Shown: positions 26,241 to 34,825, counted from the stretch's first letter. The stretch is DNA of 64,000 nt from JACKOB01 sp024234575 (GCA_051208035.1 JBPJFZ010000020.1:5560-69559); one strand, 5' to 3'. Numbers and translations: made by a program. The notes: a model not told the origin generated them from the letters alone.

Positions 26241-26741
26241 ATGAATATCACTATCACCCCAGGCAGTGAGGCCGATCTGCCTGACATAACCGCTATTTAT
26301 AACGAATACATTCGTGAGACAACCATTACGTTTGATACCCATGACTGGTCGACAGCACAACGCGCCGAATGGTTTAAACAGTTTACCGCCGACAGCACAC
26401 CTTATCGCCTTGTGGTTGCCAAAGACGGCGCAGAGGTAATCGGCTTTGCCTACAATGGCAAGTTTCGCGAGAAACTCGCCTATAGCACCTCGTCAGAAAT
26501 TACTATCTACCTCAAACGCGACCAGCAACGAAGAGGCCTGGGTAGCAAACTGTACGAAACACTATTAGAAATGATCAGACAAACACCATTGCACCGTCTG
26601 TACGCCGCCATTACCTTGCCCAATGATGCATCAATTGCCTTGCACAAAAAGTTTGGATTTCAGCAGGTTGGGTTGATGGATGAAGCCGGCTACAAACACG
26701 ATGCTTATCGCTCTGTCGCACTATTGGAGAAAAAGCTTTAA
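26241..26741 (+). CDS. GNAT acetyltransferase, phosphinothricin acetyltransferase-like
   Basis: A 166-residue N-acetyltransferase. It starts with the family pattern ITPGSEADLPDITAIYNEYI, continues with the WF-rich segment, and has the acetyl-CoA-binding loop RDQQRRGLGSKLYETLL (Q/RxxGxG/A) near residue 95. The C-terminal IALHKKFGFQQVG and YKHDAYRSVALLEKKL are typical of the phosphinothricin/methionine sulfone acetyltransferase branch. The substrate may be an amino-acid analogue or a small amine. It is probably cotranscribed with the DUF4139 gene. Confidence 0.85.
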   Translation: MNITITPGSEADLPDITAIYNEYIRETTITFDTHDWSTAQRAEWFKQFTADSTPYRLVVAKDGAEVIGFAYNGKFREKLAYSTSSEITIYLKRDQQRRGLGSKLYETLLEMIRQTPLHRLYAAITLPNDASIALHKKFGFQQVGLMDEAGYKHDAYRSVALLEKKL

Positions 26742-26801
26742 CTGCATACCTTTGCCGACAAGAATCAACTGATAACCGTTGGGGCCAAGCGCCCCACTTG
26801 C

Positions 26802-27401
26802 TTATAAAGAAAACGCAAGACCCTTCTGCTGACAAGGCTCATAGCAGTGACAGGTCACCACATGATCATTCACCATGCCGGTAGCCTGCATAAATGCGTA
26901 ACAAATCGTGCTACCAACAAAATTAAAGCCACGCTTTTTTAATGCTTTTGACATCGCGTCAGATTGCACCGAATTTGCCGGAATCTGACTGTGATCCTGC
27001 CACTGATTCTGCACTGGCGAAAAGTCTACAAACCCCCACAAAAACTCGTTAAACGAGAGACCTGCATCTTTCATAGCCAGATAACTGCGGGCATTACGAA
27101 TGATGGAATGGATTTTTAATCGGTTGCGCACAATGCCGGGATTATGCATCAAGCCCGCAATATACTCTTCATCGAAGCGGGCGATCTGCTCTGGATCAAA
27201 ATCCGCATACGCGGCCTCGTAAGTGGTTTGCTTGCGCAAGATGGTGATCCAGCTTAGGCCGGCCTGCTGGCCATCGAGGCACAGCTTCTTAAACAGATCC
27301 TGCTCACAACTTACCGGCCGCCCCCAAACGGTATCATGATAGTGCTGATAGTCCGCATCATTGCCACACCAGGTACAGCGATTAAGTAACGTGTCGCTCA
27401 T
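26802..27401 (-). CDS. tag: DNA-3-methyladenine glycosylase I
   Basis: A 199-residue base-excision glycosylase. The zinc-binding residues are visible: Cys9 in RCTWCG, the His in YHDTVWGRP, and the C-terminal His/Cys in NDHVVTCHCYEPC. The helix-hairpin-helix-like core contains GLSWITILRKQ and FDEEYIAGLMHNPGIVRNRLKIHS. It removes 3-methyladenine from alkylated DNA. Length matches the family (187-200). It lies 8 bases after the SIMPL-domain gene on the same strand. Confidence 0.95.
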   Translation of the reverse strand: MSDTLLNRCTWCGNDADYQHYHDTVWGRPVSCEQDLFKKLCLDGQQAGLSWITILRKQTTYEAAYADFDPEQIARFDEEYIAGLMHNPGIVRNRLKIHSIIRNARSYLAMKDAGLSFNEFLWGFVDFSPVQNQWQDHSQIPANSVQSDAMSKALKKRGFNFVGSTICYAFMQATGMVNDHVVTCHCYEPCQQKGLAFSL

Positions 27402-27409
27402 CTAACACC

Positions 27410-28156
27410 TCAATCCGACAGGTAATATTCAACCGTGGACACCACCCGCACTTTTTTGATGTGGGGATTGTTCTTGTCACGGTCTTCAATACTAAACTGG
27501 CCTTGCTGTGCAGACTTAATCTTGCCCAGCTGGCTACCAGAGTCTTGGGCAAATTTATCCGCCACTTCACGCGCTTGTTTTGTTGCTTCTTCAACCATAC
27601 GCGGCTTGATATCGTTTAACTGGGTAAAGATGTATTCGGTGGCGGCCTGATAATCATTGCTGGTAAAGACAATACCCTGTTTGCCAAGTTCTGCCATTTC
27701 ATTCATGGTTTTGCGCACGGCATCAACATTAACAGAATAAACGGTAACGGTCTGTGTGGCAGTATAACGGTATTCTACAGCACCACCACCGCCCCACTGC
27801 TGGGCAAGTTTGTCGGTAATACTAGGCGGAGATTGGGATATTTCACTGGCTTCAATACCCCGCGCAAGTAAGAAAGACCGGATCGCTTGGGTATTGCCCG
27901 TTAACTCGGTGTAGAGATCCGATAGATTATTACTCGCGCTGATAAACTGTATTGGCCAGATCACAATATCAGCCGGATACTCATTCTCTGATAAACCCTT
28001 AACGGTCACGGTACGGTCCATCTCTCGATAAGTCACCAGACCCGAGGCAAGCTCCCGTCCCAGCAAAAACAAACCGATCACCAAACAGACACCCAAGATA
28101 AGCGCGCTATCGCTGAGCCTTTTTGCAGACTTCTCCTGATCATCTTTTATCGCCAT
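27410..28156 (-). CDS. SIMPL domain protein
   Basis: About 248 residues from ATG 28156, preceded by GGGAGAAGG; the TGA of the upstream small gene overlaps this ATG by one base (TGATG), suggesting translational coupling. One membrane helix lies at about residues 18-40. The rest is the SIMPL (DUF541) domain, with RTVTVKGLSENEYPADIVIWPI near the N-terminus, a typical repeated strand-helix pattern and a final VVSTVEYYLSD. Members are membrane-anchored periplasmic proteins, some linked to oxidative stress or outer-membrane functions. Function here is unknown. Confidence 0.88.
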   Translation of the reverse strand: MAIKDDQEKSAKRLSDSALILGVCLVIGLFLLGRELASGLVTYREMDRTVTVKGLSENEYPADIVIWPIQFISASNNLSDLYTELTGNTQAIRSFLLARGIEASEISQSPPSITDKLAQQWGGGGAVEYRYTATQTVTVYSVNVDAVRKTMNEMAELGKQGIVFTSNDYQAATEYIFTQLNDIKPRMVEEATKQAREVADKFAQDSGSQLGKIKSAQQGQFSIEDRDKNNPHIKKVRVVSTVEYYLSD

Positions 28157-28359
28157 CACCTTCTCCCATATTTCTTATTTTCAGGAAGGCTTACTAAAAC
28201 GATTTTACCTTTGGGAGTCAATGAAAATGTCAGATCAAGCCATTCAATCCTTTTCGCGCCACTGATGCGAATGGGAAATTTATCAATCAGTTGCTGATGT
28301 TGATCACATAACGCACAGAACGCACTGCTCAAAATTGGCTTAATCATCAATTCGTTCAT
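28156..28359 (-). CDS. Small hypothetical protein coupled to the SIMPL gene
   Basis: A 67-residue protein with ATG at 28359. It has three cysteine/histidine positions (FCALCDQHQQ) and otherwise a beta-strand-rich C-terminal half (WLDLTFSLTPKGKIVLVSLP). I do not recognise it. Its stop codon overlaps the SIMPL start by one base, which supports it being translated. Its start region overlaps the divergent pilU leader. Confidence 0.5.
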   Translation of the reverse strand: MNELMIKPILSSAFCALCDQHQQLIDKFPIRISGAKRIEWLDLTFSLTPKGKIVLVSLPENKKYGRR

Positions 28360-28438
28360 GCTTGCCTGTCATCAACTTGTTTCAATAGACAAAGCAGCCA
28401 GCGGTGAACAACGGATTAATCAAATAAGGAAATACGCT

Positions 28439-29524
28439 ATGTCCTCAATAATCGCCCCCTTTCTATCTCTGATGGTCGACAAAAAAGCTTCTGATCTTTA
28501 TATCAGTGTAGATGCTCAGCCATGTATAAAAATCGAGGGTAAAATCGTTCCGGTTCGGGAACGCAGGCTGGATGAGTGCGAAGTGCCACAGTTGGTGCAC
28601 TCTGTATTGAATGACGAAGAAGTTGAACGTTTCGAGCGAGAGCGTGAGTTGGACCTTTCTTTTTCTTTAGAGAAAATTGGCCGGTTTCGTATCAATGTTT
28701 ATCACCAGCGTGGGTTTCCTGCGATGGTGATACGACATGTTAAAGATCAGGTACCGTCCATTGAAGAGCTGGCACTTCCAGCCGTTTTTAAAGATCTTGC
28801 CATGGAGCAATCCGGTCTCATTCTCTTGGCTGGTAGCACCGGTTCTGGAAAGTCGACGACGATGGCGTCGCTTATCGAGCATCGAAACCAGACAGATCGC
28901 TGCCATATCCTGACCATCGAGGACCCGATTGAATATTGGCATCGCAACCACAAATGTATTATCGATCAGCGGGAAGTAGGACTGGATACTCACTCCTACG
29001 AATCAGCATTAAAACATGCACTTCGCGAAGACCCTGACATTATTATGATCGGTGAAACAAGAGATTATGAAACCTTGCGCCAGGTGGTGTCCTATGCAGA
29101 TTCAGGGCACCTGTGCCTGACCTCACTGCACGCCCATTCTGCCCAGCAAGTGATTCATCGAATGATCAATTTTTATCCCGAAAAAGCGACCAAGGAACTG
29201 CTAACGCACCTTGCCACCAACCTGAAAGCGATCGTTTGCCAGCGCCTTGTGCAGGGTGAAAACGGGAAACGCGAACTGGCAATAGAGCTGATGCTTAATA
29301 CACCGTACATTGCCGACCTGATTCTGGCCAACAAGATTGACCAGATTCCTCAGGCGATGGAAAAAGGCTTTGATAGTGGTTGCCTTACCTTTGATCGCTC
29401 ACTGCGGCATTTATTCGAGCAAGGGAGAATATCTGAAGAAACAGCACTCAATCATGCATCATCGAAGACAAATATGAAAATTGAGCTGCGAAAGCGCGCA
29501 CCACAAGGCAAGAGGGTCGCGTAA
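28439..29524 (+). CDS. PilT/PilU-type pilus retraction ATPase
   Basis: A 361-residue hexameric secretion ATPase. The start at ATG 28439 (MSSIIAPFLSLM) has AAGGA upstream; the frame extends to 28358 but that part is not family-like. Walker A is AGSTGSGKSTT, the Asp box and Walker B follow (ALREDPDIIMIGETRD), and the His box is HLCLTSLHAHSAQQ. The C-terminal FDRSLRHLFEQGRIS is PilU-like rather than PilT-like. It would power retraction of type IV pili at the inner membrane. No other pil gene is near, so it is a detached copy. The usual PilU activity depends on PilT. Confidence 0.88.
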   Translation: MSSIIAPFLSLMVDKKASDLYISVDAQPCIKIEGKIVPVRERRLDECEVPQLVHSVLNDEEVERFERERELDLSFSLEKIGRFRINVYHQRGFPAMVIRHVKDQVPSIEELALPAVFKDLAMEQSGLILLAGSTGSGKSTTMASLIEHRNQTDRCHILTIEDPIEYWHRNHKCIIDQREVGLDTHSYESALKHALREDPDIIMIGETRDYETLRQVVSYADSGHLCLTSLHAHSAQQVIHRMINFYPEKATKELLTHLATNLKAIVCQRLVQGENGKRELAIELMLNTPYIADLILANKIDQIPQAMEKGFDSGCLTFDRSLRHLFEQGRISEETALNHASSKTNMKIELRKRAPQGKRVA

Positions 29525-29539
29525 AGCCAGAGTCCAACA

Positions 29540-29749
29540 GAGCGCATCGCATCGCATGCGCTCAACACTCCACCCTGCTCTCCTCAATAAAACAGCCAAG
29601 CCTTACGCGATTTCTATCAACGAGGTTAAAAAAGAAATAACACAGGGTTATTTCTTTAAATGGAGAAATCCATTTGTGCATAGACCGAAAAGAATCTAGT
29701 AGACTACGCACCAGGGAGCACCGGGATAAGCCAGAACAGCCTCTGGCTT
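29540..29749 (+). other. Row of perfect hairpins between the PilU-like and TonB-like genes
   Basis: Five inverted repeats are packed into about 210 bases. Arms: 29540-29547/29556-29563 (GAGCGCAT, 8 bp); 29631-29641/29647-29657 (AAAGAAATAAC, 11 bp); 29658-29664/29669-29675 (AAATGGA, 7 bp, GAAA tetraloop); 29676-29683/29704-29711 (GTGCATAG, one mismatch); 29728-29735/29742-29749 (AAGCCAGA, 8 bp). The second to fourth abut with no spacer bases, which would let them stack. The second may act as a weak terminator of the pilU transcript. The last ends 15 bases before the next start codon. A structured leader or small RNA is possible. Confidence 0.5.
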
Positions 29750-29764
29750 CACAACTATTTTATA

Positions 29765-30640
29765 ATGATCACATCAGCAGAAATAACAGACACTTACCTT
29801 TTACCAATCAGCAACGAACGGCAGGATACCTTTCATGCGTCTCTAATCGGCGTGTTGGTATTTAGCGCGGTCATTCACTTGCTAGCGGGTGTTGTCTATA
29901 TCGCGCTGCTTGCGGCACCAGAAACAAAAATCCCAACTGAGAGCGTTGTGCACCATGTCACCCTGCTCCCCCCCCAGGTTAATCCAGAACCACCGCAGAC
30001 TCAGAAGAGTGCTCAAGATAAGAAAGGGCCAGAAACAGCAGATACAGCAGATACAGCAGATACAACAAACGAAAAAAAAGTAGCCAAGAAAGCAACAAAG
30101 GAACAAATCAACAACGCCTCCCCTATAGAAACACTGCCCTATATCAAAGAGTTAGAGGCCGCAAAACCGAGTAAAGATACGGTTGCTTCCAACGCACAAG
30201 AAGCCGATAAACAGCCTGCTAAAAACAATACAGAACCACCATCTGCAAAAGGTAAAACCGCATCGGCAGATAAAACCTCCCCCAATAATGGGGTGGTAAA
30301 TTACGGGAAGAACACTCCTAAGAATGAACCAGACATCTCTCAAGAAGAAAAAGAACGTATCGTGCAGGCCATTACCCAGTGCCTGAATGATAATTTTGCA
30401 AGAATATTGTCACTTTGGGTGAAGCCAGGAACATTCAACAAACGCTTAAGTGGTGTGATTAAAATAACGCTTGATGACAGTGGCAATATTATCGAAACCC
30501 GAATTAGTACTTCCAGTGGCAGCCTTCCCCTTGACCTTTCAGTGGTTGAAGCCATTCAAAGAGCAAAACGTTTCTCACTGCCGTCTACCGGGCAACTACC
30601 TCGCAACTTAAATTTCGATTTCGACTCTGATATGCGTTAG
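29765..30640 (+). CDS. TonB-family-like protein with TolA/TonB C-terminal domain
   Basis: A 291-residue protein with the TonB/TolA plan. An N-terminal membrane helix lies at about residues 24-50, followed by a Pro-, Lys-, Glu- and Ala-rich periplasmic linker (about 55-190). The C-terminal domain (about 200-290) has LSGVIKITLDDSGNIIETRISTSSGS and AIQRAKRFSLP, the usual TonB/TolA C-terminal fold pattern. It could transmit energy or bridge the inner and outer membrane. No ExbB/ExbD or TolQ/R gene is nearby. The start codon has no clear ribosome binding site and the hairpin row lies directly upstream. A 9-base triplet repeat lies in the linker. Confidence 0.75.
   Translation: MITSAEITDTYLLPISNERQDTFHASLIGVLVFSAVIHLLAGVVYIALLAAPETKIPTESVVHHVTLLPPQVNPEPPQTQKSAQDKKGPETADTADTADTTNEKKVAKKATKEQINNASPIETLPYIKELEAAKPSKDTVASNAQEADKQPAKNNTEPPSAKGKTASADKTSPNNGVVNYGKNTPKNEPDISQEEKERIVQAITQCLNDNFARILSLWVKPGTFNKRLSGVIKITLDDSGNIIETRISTSSGSLPLDLSVVEAIQRAKRFSLPSTGQLPRNLNFDFDSDMR
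30035..30061 (+). repeat. Three tandem 9-base repeats in the TonB-like linker
   Basis: ACAGCAGAT occurs three times in tandem and is followed by a degenerate fourth copy. It encodes repeated TAD triplets in the periplasmic linker. Copy-number change would lengthen or shorten the linker in frame. Confidence 0.8.
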
Positions 30641-30689
30641 CTTGCAAAGAACACATTGCACTATGATAAGTGCTAAAACCAACAAATGA

Positions 30690-30724
30690 GAGAAAAAAAT
30701 CCCCGCTAGAATCTTAGCAGGGAC
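30690..30724 (-). terminator. Rho-independent terminator of the DUF6160-type gene
   Basis: Read on the minus strand, TCCCTGCTA and TAGCGGGGA form a 9-base stem (one G-T pair) with loop AGATTC, followed by a run of seven T. It lies about 29 bases beyond the stop of the gene at 30753. Confidence 0.85.
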
Positions 30725-30752
30725 GAAAATAGACCATAGTGACCAAAAAGCG

Positions 30753-31763
30753 CTAGTGCTCGTAGATGTCCATGTCGGCCCGAATGACAAAATCAGTAAT
30801 GTAAACAGAACCTATCGAAGGTCCGGTGCCAAAGGTCACATTTGCATAATCGACATCGCCGGAGAAATCCAGGATATTGAAGTACACCCCACCTGTCCTG
30901 GTATCTTCTCTAGAACCAATATCAGCCTGAAAATGAGCAAATGAAGCAACCTCTTTTCCATCTGCACCTTTCACTATGTACTGATCTTCACCACGAGAGT
31001 TATGCACCTTAACGTTTACTGTCATACCCAGGTAATCGAGAATGGTGTCCCGCTCTGCTTCGATATAGACATTCAGGTTCAGGTTTTTAGTCTCGATATC
31101 GAAAATAACATCCCACTCACCCCATTTTATCGTTTCGTTAATCTCAGTAGAGTCGGAAATACCACGTGCGCCAAAAACAGACCTGTCAACGCTAAAGCTA
31201 TGCCCTTCTATCGACCCAAAGCCATGAACGGACTTCCCACTATGGATCATCATGTCCCCAGAGCTCAAAGACTGCTCTACTTCACCATGATCGCCGATGT
31301 TAATGAATTCGTAGGCCAGCTCATTATCTGGGGTTCCATCAGCCCCCCATAGCGATAGCAGCTGACTCGTATCATCACCATCTTTAACGAAGTCGACACT
31401 CCACATCTGCTCTTCGTAGCCAGCAGCACTTGCCAGCCCCATGAGACCACCAGTGGTGGCCGCCACGGCAGCGAAGCCTACGTTTCCGGTTGCCGCCGCC
31501 AACGGCACTGAGCTTGCCTGAAAATCAGAAAGGTTTTGTGCCGCTCTTTTGGCCTCAGCATCTAAGTCAATCGTAAGGCCGGCCTGCCCTGTTACGGCAC
31601 CCATTTCTTCAGAAGTCAGTGCTTTCACGCCGGCGTAAGCCGGTTGGTGTAATGCGGCAAAGGCAGCCACGATAAGGGTTCTTTTAAACAGGTTGTCTAA
31701 TAAACTTGTAGCGTTAATTCCATTTTTGTTTTTTTTATATGAACTCAAATCCGCTGACTTCAT
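30753..31763 (-). CDS. DUF6160-type secreted surface protein
   Basis: About 336 residues from ATG 31763; an ATG five codons upstream (31778) is an alternative. A signal peptide ends near PAYAG. Directly after it is VKALTSEEMGAVTGQAGLTIDL, the N-terminal hallmark of this group of marine gammaproteobacterial surface proteins (I place it in DUF6160 from memory). The rest is beta-rich and Gly/Asp/Ser-rich and ends in strands such as GSVYITDFVIRADMDIYEH. No LPxTG, PEP-CTERM or autotransporter domain is visible. Likely function is at the cell surface or outer membrane, but it is unknown. A strong terminator follows it. Confidence 0.75.
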   Translation of the reverse strand: MKSADLSSYKKNKNGINATSLLDNLFKRTLIVAAFAALHQPAYAGVKALTSEEMGAVTGQAGLTIDLDAEAKRAAQNLSDFQASSVPLAAATGNVGFAAVAATTGGLMGLASAAGYEEQMWSVDFVKDGDDTSQLLSLWGADGTPDNELAYEFINIGDHGEVEQSLSSGDMMIHSGKSVHGFGSIEGHSFSVDRSVFGARGISDSTEINETIKWGEWDVIFDIETKNLNLNVYIEAERDTILDYLGMTVNVKVHNSRGEDQYIVKGADGKEVASFAHFQADIGSREDTRTGGVYFNILDFSGDVDYANVTFGTGPSIGSVYITDFVIRADMDIYEH

Positions 31764-32145
31764 AACATCACCATCCATGTTAATAAATTGTTAAAATTTC
31801 TTGGTATTAGCGCCGCAGTCACTTGCTAACGCGAGATCAAATAAAAATTCCTCCTATTGCCAAAATATTTTTTATGAATAAGCCATCTCACTGTTCTGTG
31901 TTTTTATATGTCGGACAATCTGGGCGCGTATTCTGAACCAAATCTGATAGGAAAAAGATGAACAAACTGATGATTAGCCTCAAAACAAGGGCTCTGTCAC
32001 ACAAATATTTAGCTTGATTTTTCAGTCGTATTGTTTATACAAAGCTGTTAGTACAAATCGTTATAAATATATTTAAAATATTCGCGTAATTTTGCAAACA
32101 TATTATTTTTAATGGCATTTTTCATAACAATTACAGCCAATATAT

Positions 32146-32163
32146 AACTAACATATGTTAGTT
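32146..32163. promoter_or_regulatory. 18-base perfect palindrome, possible operator
   Basis: AACTAACATATGTTAGTT reads the same on both strands. It lies in the AT-rich gap between the DUF6160-type gene and the orphan binding protein, about 370 bases upstream of the former and 490 of the latter. It looks like a dimeric repressor site, but the regulator is unknown. Confidence 0.45.
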
Positions 32164-32531
32164 TTTAATTTGTAAAAACTGATCATTTTCACAGACAGGA
32201 AGTCAGCAAAAAAGAGAAATAAAGCGATCAATACTCCGCTTAAGAACTCACTCTTTACTGTCTGCAGCGAAATACCTTGGCCATACGACTCAGACAGCGG
32301 GAGGCACCAGTAACCCCATATTCGTTGGGCATGGAGTTATGACCATTCAAGCAAATACGTGAGCCTTGTCTCATTTTTTAATGCCCAGCAGCCACAGACT
32401 AATACTTTTGGACGATGCACCTTAGCCCCCTGCTACCTATAATAGGCCCATGATTTGTTGAAAGAGTAAACAACACAGGCCGTTTACTTTTCTCCCATTT
32501 TGGGTCACACCCTAAGTAACCCGACAGTATC

Positions 32532-32565
32532 AAAGCAACGTGGACTTCCATGTTGCTTTTTTTTT
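32532..32565 (+). terminator. Terminator-like hairpin upstream of the binding-protein gene
   Basis: A 12-base stem (32532-32543 with 32548-32559, one G-T pair) with loop ACTT is followed by nine T. It is a textbook rho-independent terminator on the plus strand, but no plus-strand gene precedes it for 1.9 kb. It may end a small RNA or act as an attenuator 90 bases before the start codon at 32657. Confidence 0.8.
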
Positions 32566-32656
32566 ACCCCGAGATTGTCAGAATGTTCTAAGATTACGCC
32601 ACGACTCAATAAATCGATTGCATTCACTGTGCCCAGCCAGTCTGATCACTAAGTGC

Positions 32657-33784
32657 ATGGTTTTGCTGCTATTGGTTTTCTTTACCACCGTCGCACAAAC
32701 AGAGTCCTTAGCGCCCATTCCAGACCAAACACTGGCTGATAAATTACCTGTTACAACCCCCACCAGAGTTCATTTTATTAACCCCAGTGCGCCTGATAAT
32801 ATTTTTTGGAAGAAGACAACCAAGTTTATGCAGGCGGCGGCTAATAGCCTGGGGTTTGAACTGCGGGTTATTTATGGCGATGAAAACCGTGTCCGTACGA
32901 CCCAATCAGTCAAGAATGCTATGCAAGCATCACCTGATGACTACTTCATTTACATCTACCAGATTAGCCAGGGACTGGACATTCTTCAGCACGCAGAAGC
33001 ACTGAATGCGAAATCAATCATTATCAACACCAGCATTCCAGAAGAAGACCTAGGCAAAGCAGGCCGCCCAGGCAATCCCTTTCATCACTGGATTGCACAC
33101 TTCACCCCAGACGATGTCGCGGCAGGTGAAACACTGGCGAGATATTTAACAGAAAAGTCTGACGCCATTAACCCAATGAACCCCCAGCAAATAATTGCGC
33201 TTAATGGCAGCCTGGATTCAACGGCAGCCGCAGATCGGCAAGCCGGGCTGAACAACTTTTTAAAACAGCGCCAGGATGTCAAACTCAACCAGCTAACCTG
33301 GGCCAGATGGGATAAAAAGCTGGCGCGCTTTCAGACAGAACGACTGTTACAACGTTACCCTGGCACATGCGTCATCTGGTCTGCCAGTGACGATATGGCG
33401 GCAGGCTCACTTGAGGGCCTTGCATCCATCAGCAATCGCTGCAATCAGATGATCGTCGGTGGCATTGACTGGTCTGACTGGGGAATCGAAGCAGTCAACA
33501 ACGGGGAGCTAGACGCCACCGTTGGCGGGCATTTTATGGAAGGTGCTTGGGCACTGGTATTGATCTATGATCGCGAAAAGCAGCGCAAAGCCTCGTCAAC
33601 ACCAGTGAATTTCCAGACGAAAATGGCCCTTTTTAACAAAGAAAACATGGCGCTTTCTGCGGCCTTATTCGACACAGAACAATGGCACCAAATAGACTTT
33701 AGACAGTTCACACTAACCCACACAAATGCAAGCAGCTATGATTTTTCGGTGCAAGCGGTGCTAAAACAGCTCGCGCCAAAGTAA
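32657..33784 (+). CDS. Periplasmic sugar-binding-like protein (type 1 PBP)
   Basis: About 375 residues from ATG 32657, chosen because MVLLLLVFFTTVAQT is then a signal peptide; the frame runs upstream to 32540, but that part is crossed by the terminator-like hairpin. The mature protein follows the type 1 periplasmic binding protein fold (RbsB/LuxP-like): VHFINPSAPDNIFWKK near the start, DYFIYIYQISQGLDILQ, INTSIPEEDLGK, IIALNGSLDSTAAADRQAGL, and WSASDDMAAGSLEG. No permease or ATPase is adjacent, so it may feed a sensor or signalling pathway rather than a transporter. The ligand is unknown. Confidence 0.82.
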   Translation: MVLLLLVFFTTVAQTESLAPIPDQTLADKLPVTTPTRVHFINPSAPDNIFWKKTTKFMQAAANSLGFELRVIYGDENRVRTTQSVKNAMQASPDDYFIYIYQISQGLDILQHAEALNAKSIIINTSIPEEDLGKAGRPGNPFHHWIAHFTPDDVAAGETLARYLTEKSDAINPMNPQQIIALNGSLDSTAAADRQAGLNNFLKQRQDVKLNQLTWARWDKKLARFQTERLLQRYPGTCVIWSASDDMAAGSLEGLASISNRCNQMIVGGIDWSDWGIEAVNNGELDATVGGHFMEGAWALVLIYDREKQRKASSTPVNFQTKMALFNKENMALSAALFDTEQWHQIDFRQFTLTHTNASSYDFSVQAVLKQLAPK

Positions 33785-33831
33785 CCCAAAACTAATCTAG
33801 TCCTTATACATTAATCCATTCGGGATAAAAA

Positions 33832-34188
33832 TTATTCAGTTGTAAAAAAACCAGAACTTGCAGATATATCAACAAATTTTTTCTGGTATTCCGTCATAGT
33901 AGCCGATGCTGCCCTAAACTCATCCGTTACGTAGGCCTTTTCGAACCCGTGCGCATTGGGCAGAAAATACTCGATCGTGCCATCAAATGGATCATCACTG
34001 CCACGCATCAACTGGATAATTTCATTCTCTGGCACCTGCAATGTGAAGCTTTTTTTGAAGCTGCTAGCTCCAACAAGATCTGCTGTTTTTTTAATTAATT
34101 GATCAAATTCAGTCGCGCCCCAAAGTCTTCGAAACTCTTCGAGAGAAACATCTGAACGGCGCTTAACGCAGCTGATATAGCGAATCAT
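33832..34188 (-). CDS. EthD-like small protein
   Basis: A 118-residue protein. The start MIRYISCVKRRSDVSLEEFRRLW is characteristic of EthD-type ferredoxin-like domains, and the sequence continues with alternating strands and helices to EYFLPNAHGFEKAYVTDEFRAAS. EthD proteins are small oxygenase or accessory proteins whose exact role is often unknown. It stands next to another small minus-strand gene, 81 bases apart. The family call is by pattern; function is not assigned. Confidence 0.65.
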   Translation of the reverse strand: MIRYISCVKRRSDVSLEEFRRLWGATEFDQLIKKTADLVGASSFKKSFTLQVPENEIIQLMRGSDDPFDGTIEYFLPNAHGFEKAYVTDEFRAASATMTEYQKKFVDISASSGFFTTE

Positions 34189-34269
34189 TGTATTGCTCCT
34201 GGTACCTGTTAAATGACTAACTTCGTGTAAGTATATAACAGATATCAGGGTTGAGTAGGTTATCTATAG

Positions 34270-34614
34270 CTAAGTCGAAAAGCTATCACTCATCCAGACA
34301 CCAAGCTGTGGCGCGCACATATCATCATCAACCCAGAACCAGCCCGCCTGTGCGGAAAAGGTTGCCGTTAGGTATTTTTCCAAGGCCGGCATGAGAAAAA
34401 CATCAAGATAATTGATCGGAGTTGCACTGGTACTGGCAGGCTCATAGTCAACCTGCTCAAGTGATACGACTATATGGTCCTGCACGGCTTCAAGCTTGAA
34501 GGTTACCGTGTGACCAACGCGCAAGATCTGTTCGATAAGCGGGAATAATGTTTGCCAGGTGACAACCCAGCAACGACCGGTTTCTGCAGTAATAAATCTG
34601 TTATCGCATTGCAT
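34270..34614 (-). CDS. Hypothetical protein
   Basis: A 114-residue protein I do not recognise. It is soluble, with a tryptophan-rich N-terminal part (CWVVTWQTLFPLIEQIL), a strand-rich middle (VTFKLEAVQDHIVVSLEQVDY) and a helix LDVFLMPALEKYL before a final WFWVDDD segment. It has no signal peptide. It lies between the EthD-like and TetR genes, all on the minus strand, with about 210 bases to the latter, so it is not clearly in an operon. Confidence 0.55.
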   Translation of the reverse strand: MQCDNRFITAETGRCWVVTWQTLFPLIEQILRVGHTVTFKLEAVQDHIVVSLEQVDYEPASTSATPINYLDVFLMPALEKYLTATFSAQAGWFWVDDDMCAPQLGVWMSDSFST

Positions 34615-34825
34615 AATAAGACATCTCCAAAAGATTGATTGCCTACAATGTCGTGCTGCGGTGATACCTCCCGTTATTTACCTCTTCCATTTGAGTGTAT
34701 TACCAAATTTCAAAAGTGAACATTAAATTTTGTAAATTATGTAAATTATGTATCAGGCCACGGCTATTTTTACTCCGCAATCCGCTGTTTCTGACCCCAT
34801 CTTGCCTGCTTTCATACGTTATGCC

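Larger units (their letters stand above)
31779..32656. other. Long AT-rich intergenic region with palindrome and hairpin
   Basis: Nearly 880 bases lie between divergent genes and contain no ORF I can support. Contents: an 18-base perfect palindrome at 32146-32163; an inverted repeat GAGTAAAC/GTTTACTT around 32464-32489; a hairpin with nine T at 32532-32565; and a GC-richer block at about 32260-32420 without recognisable similarity. No tRNA or known riboswitch signature was seen. It may carry promoters for both flanking genes and possibly a small RNA on the plus strand that ends at the hairpin. Confidence 0.6.

Noticed and set aside
29481..29699. 72-residue ORF overlapping the pilU end
   Set aside because: It overlaps pilU in another frame and runs through hairpin-forming sequence; no sign of selection as protein.
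31779..32656. Riboswitch (for example cyclic di-GMP type) in the long AT-rich gap
   Set aside because: The conserved core bases of known riboswitches were not found; only simple hairpins are visible.
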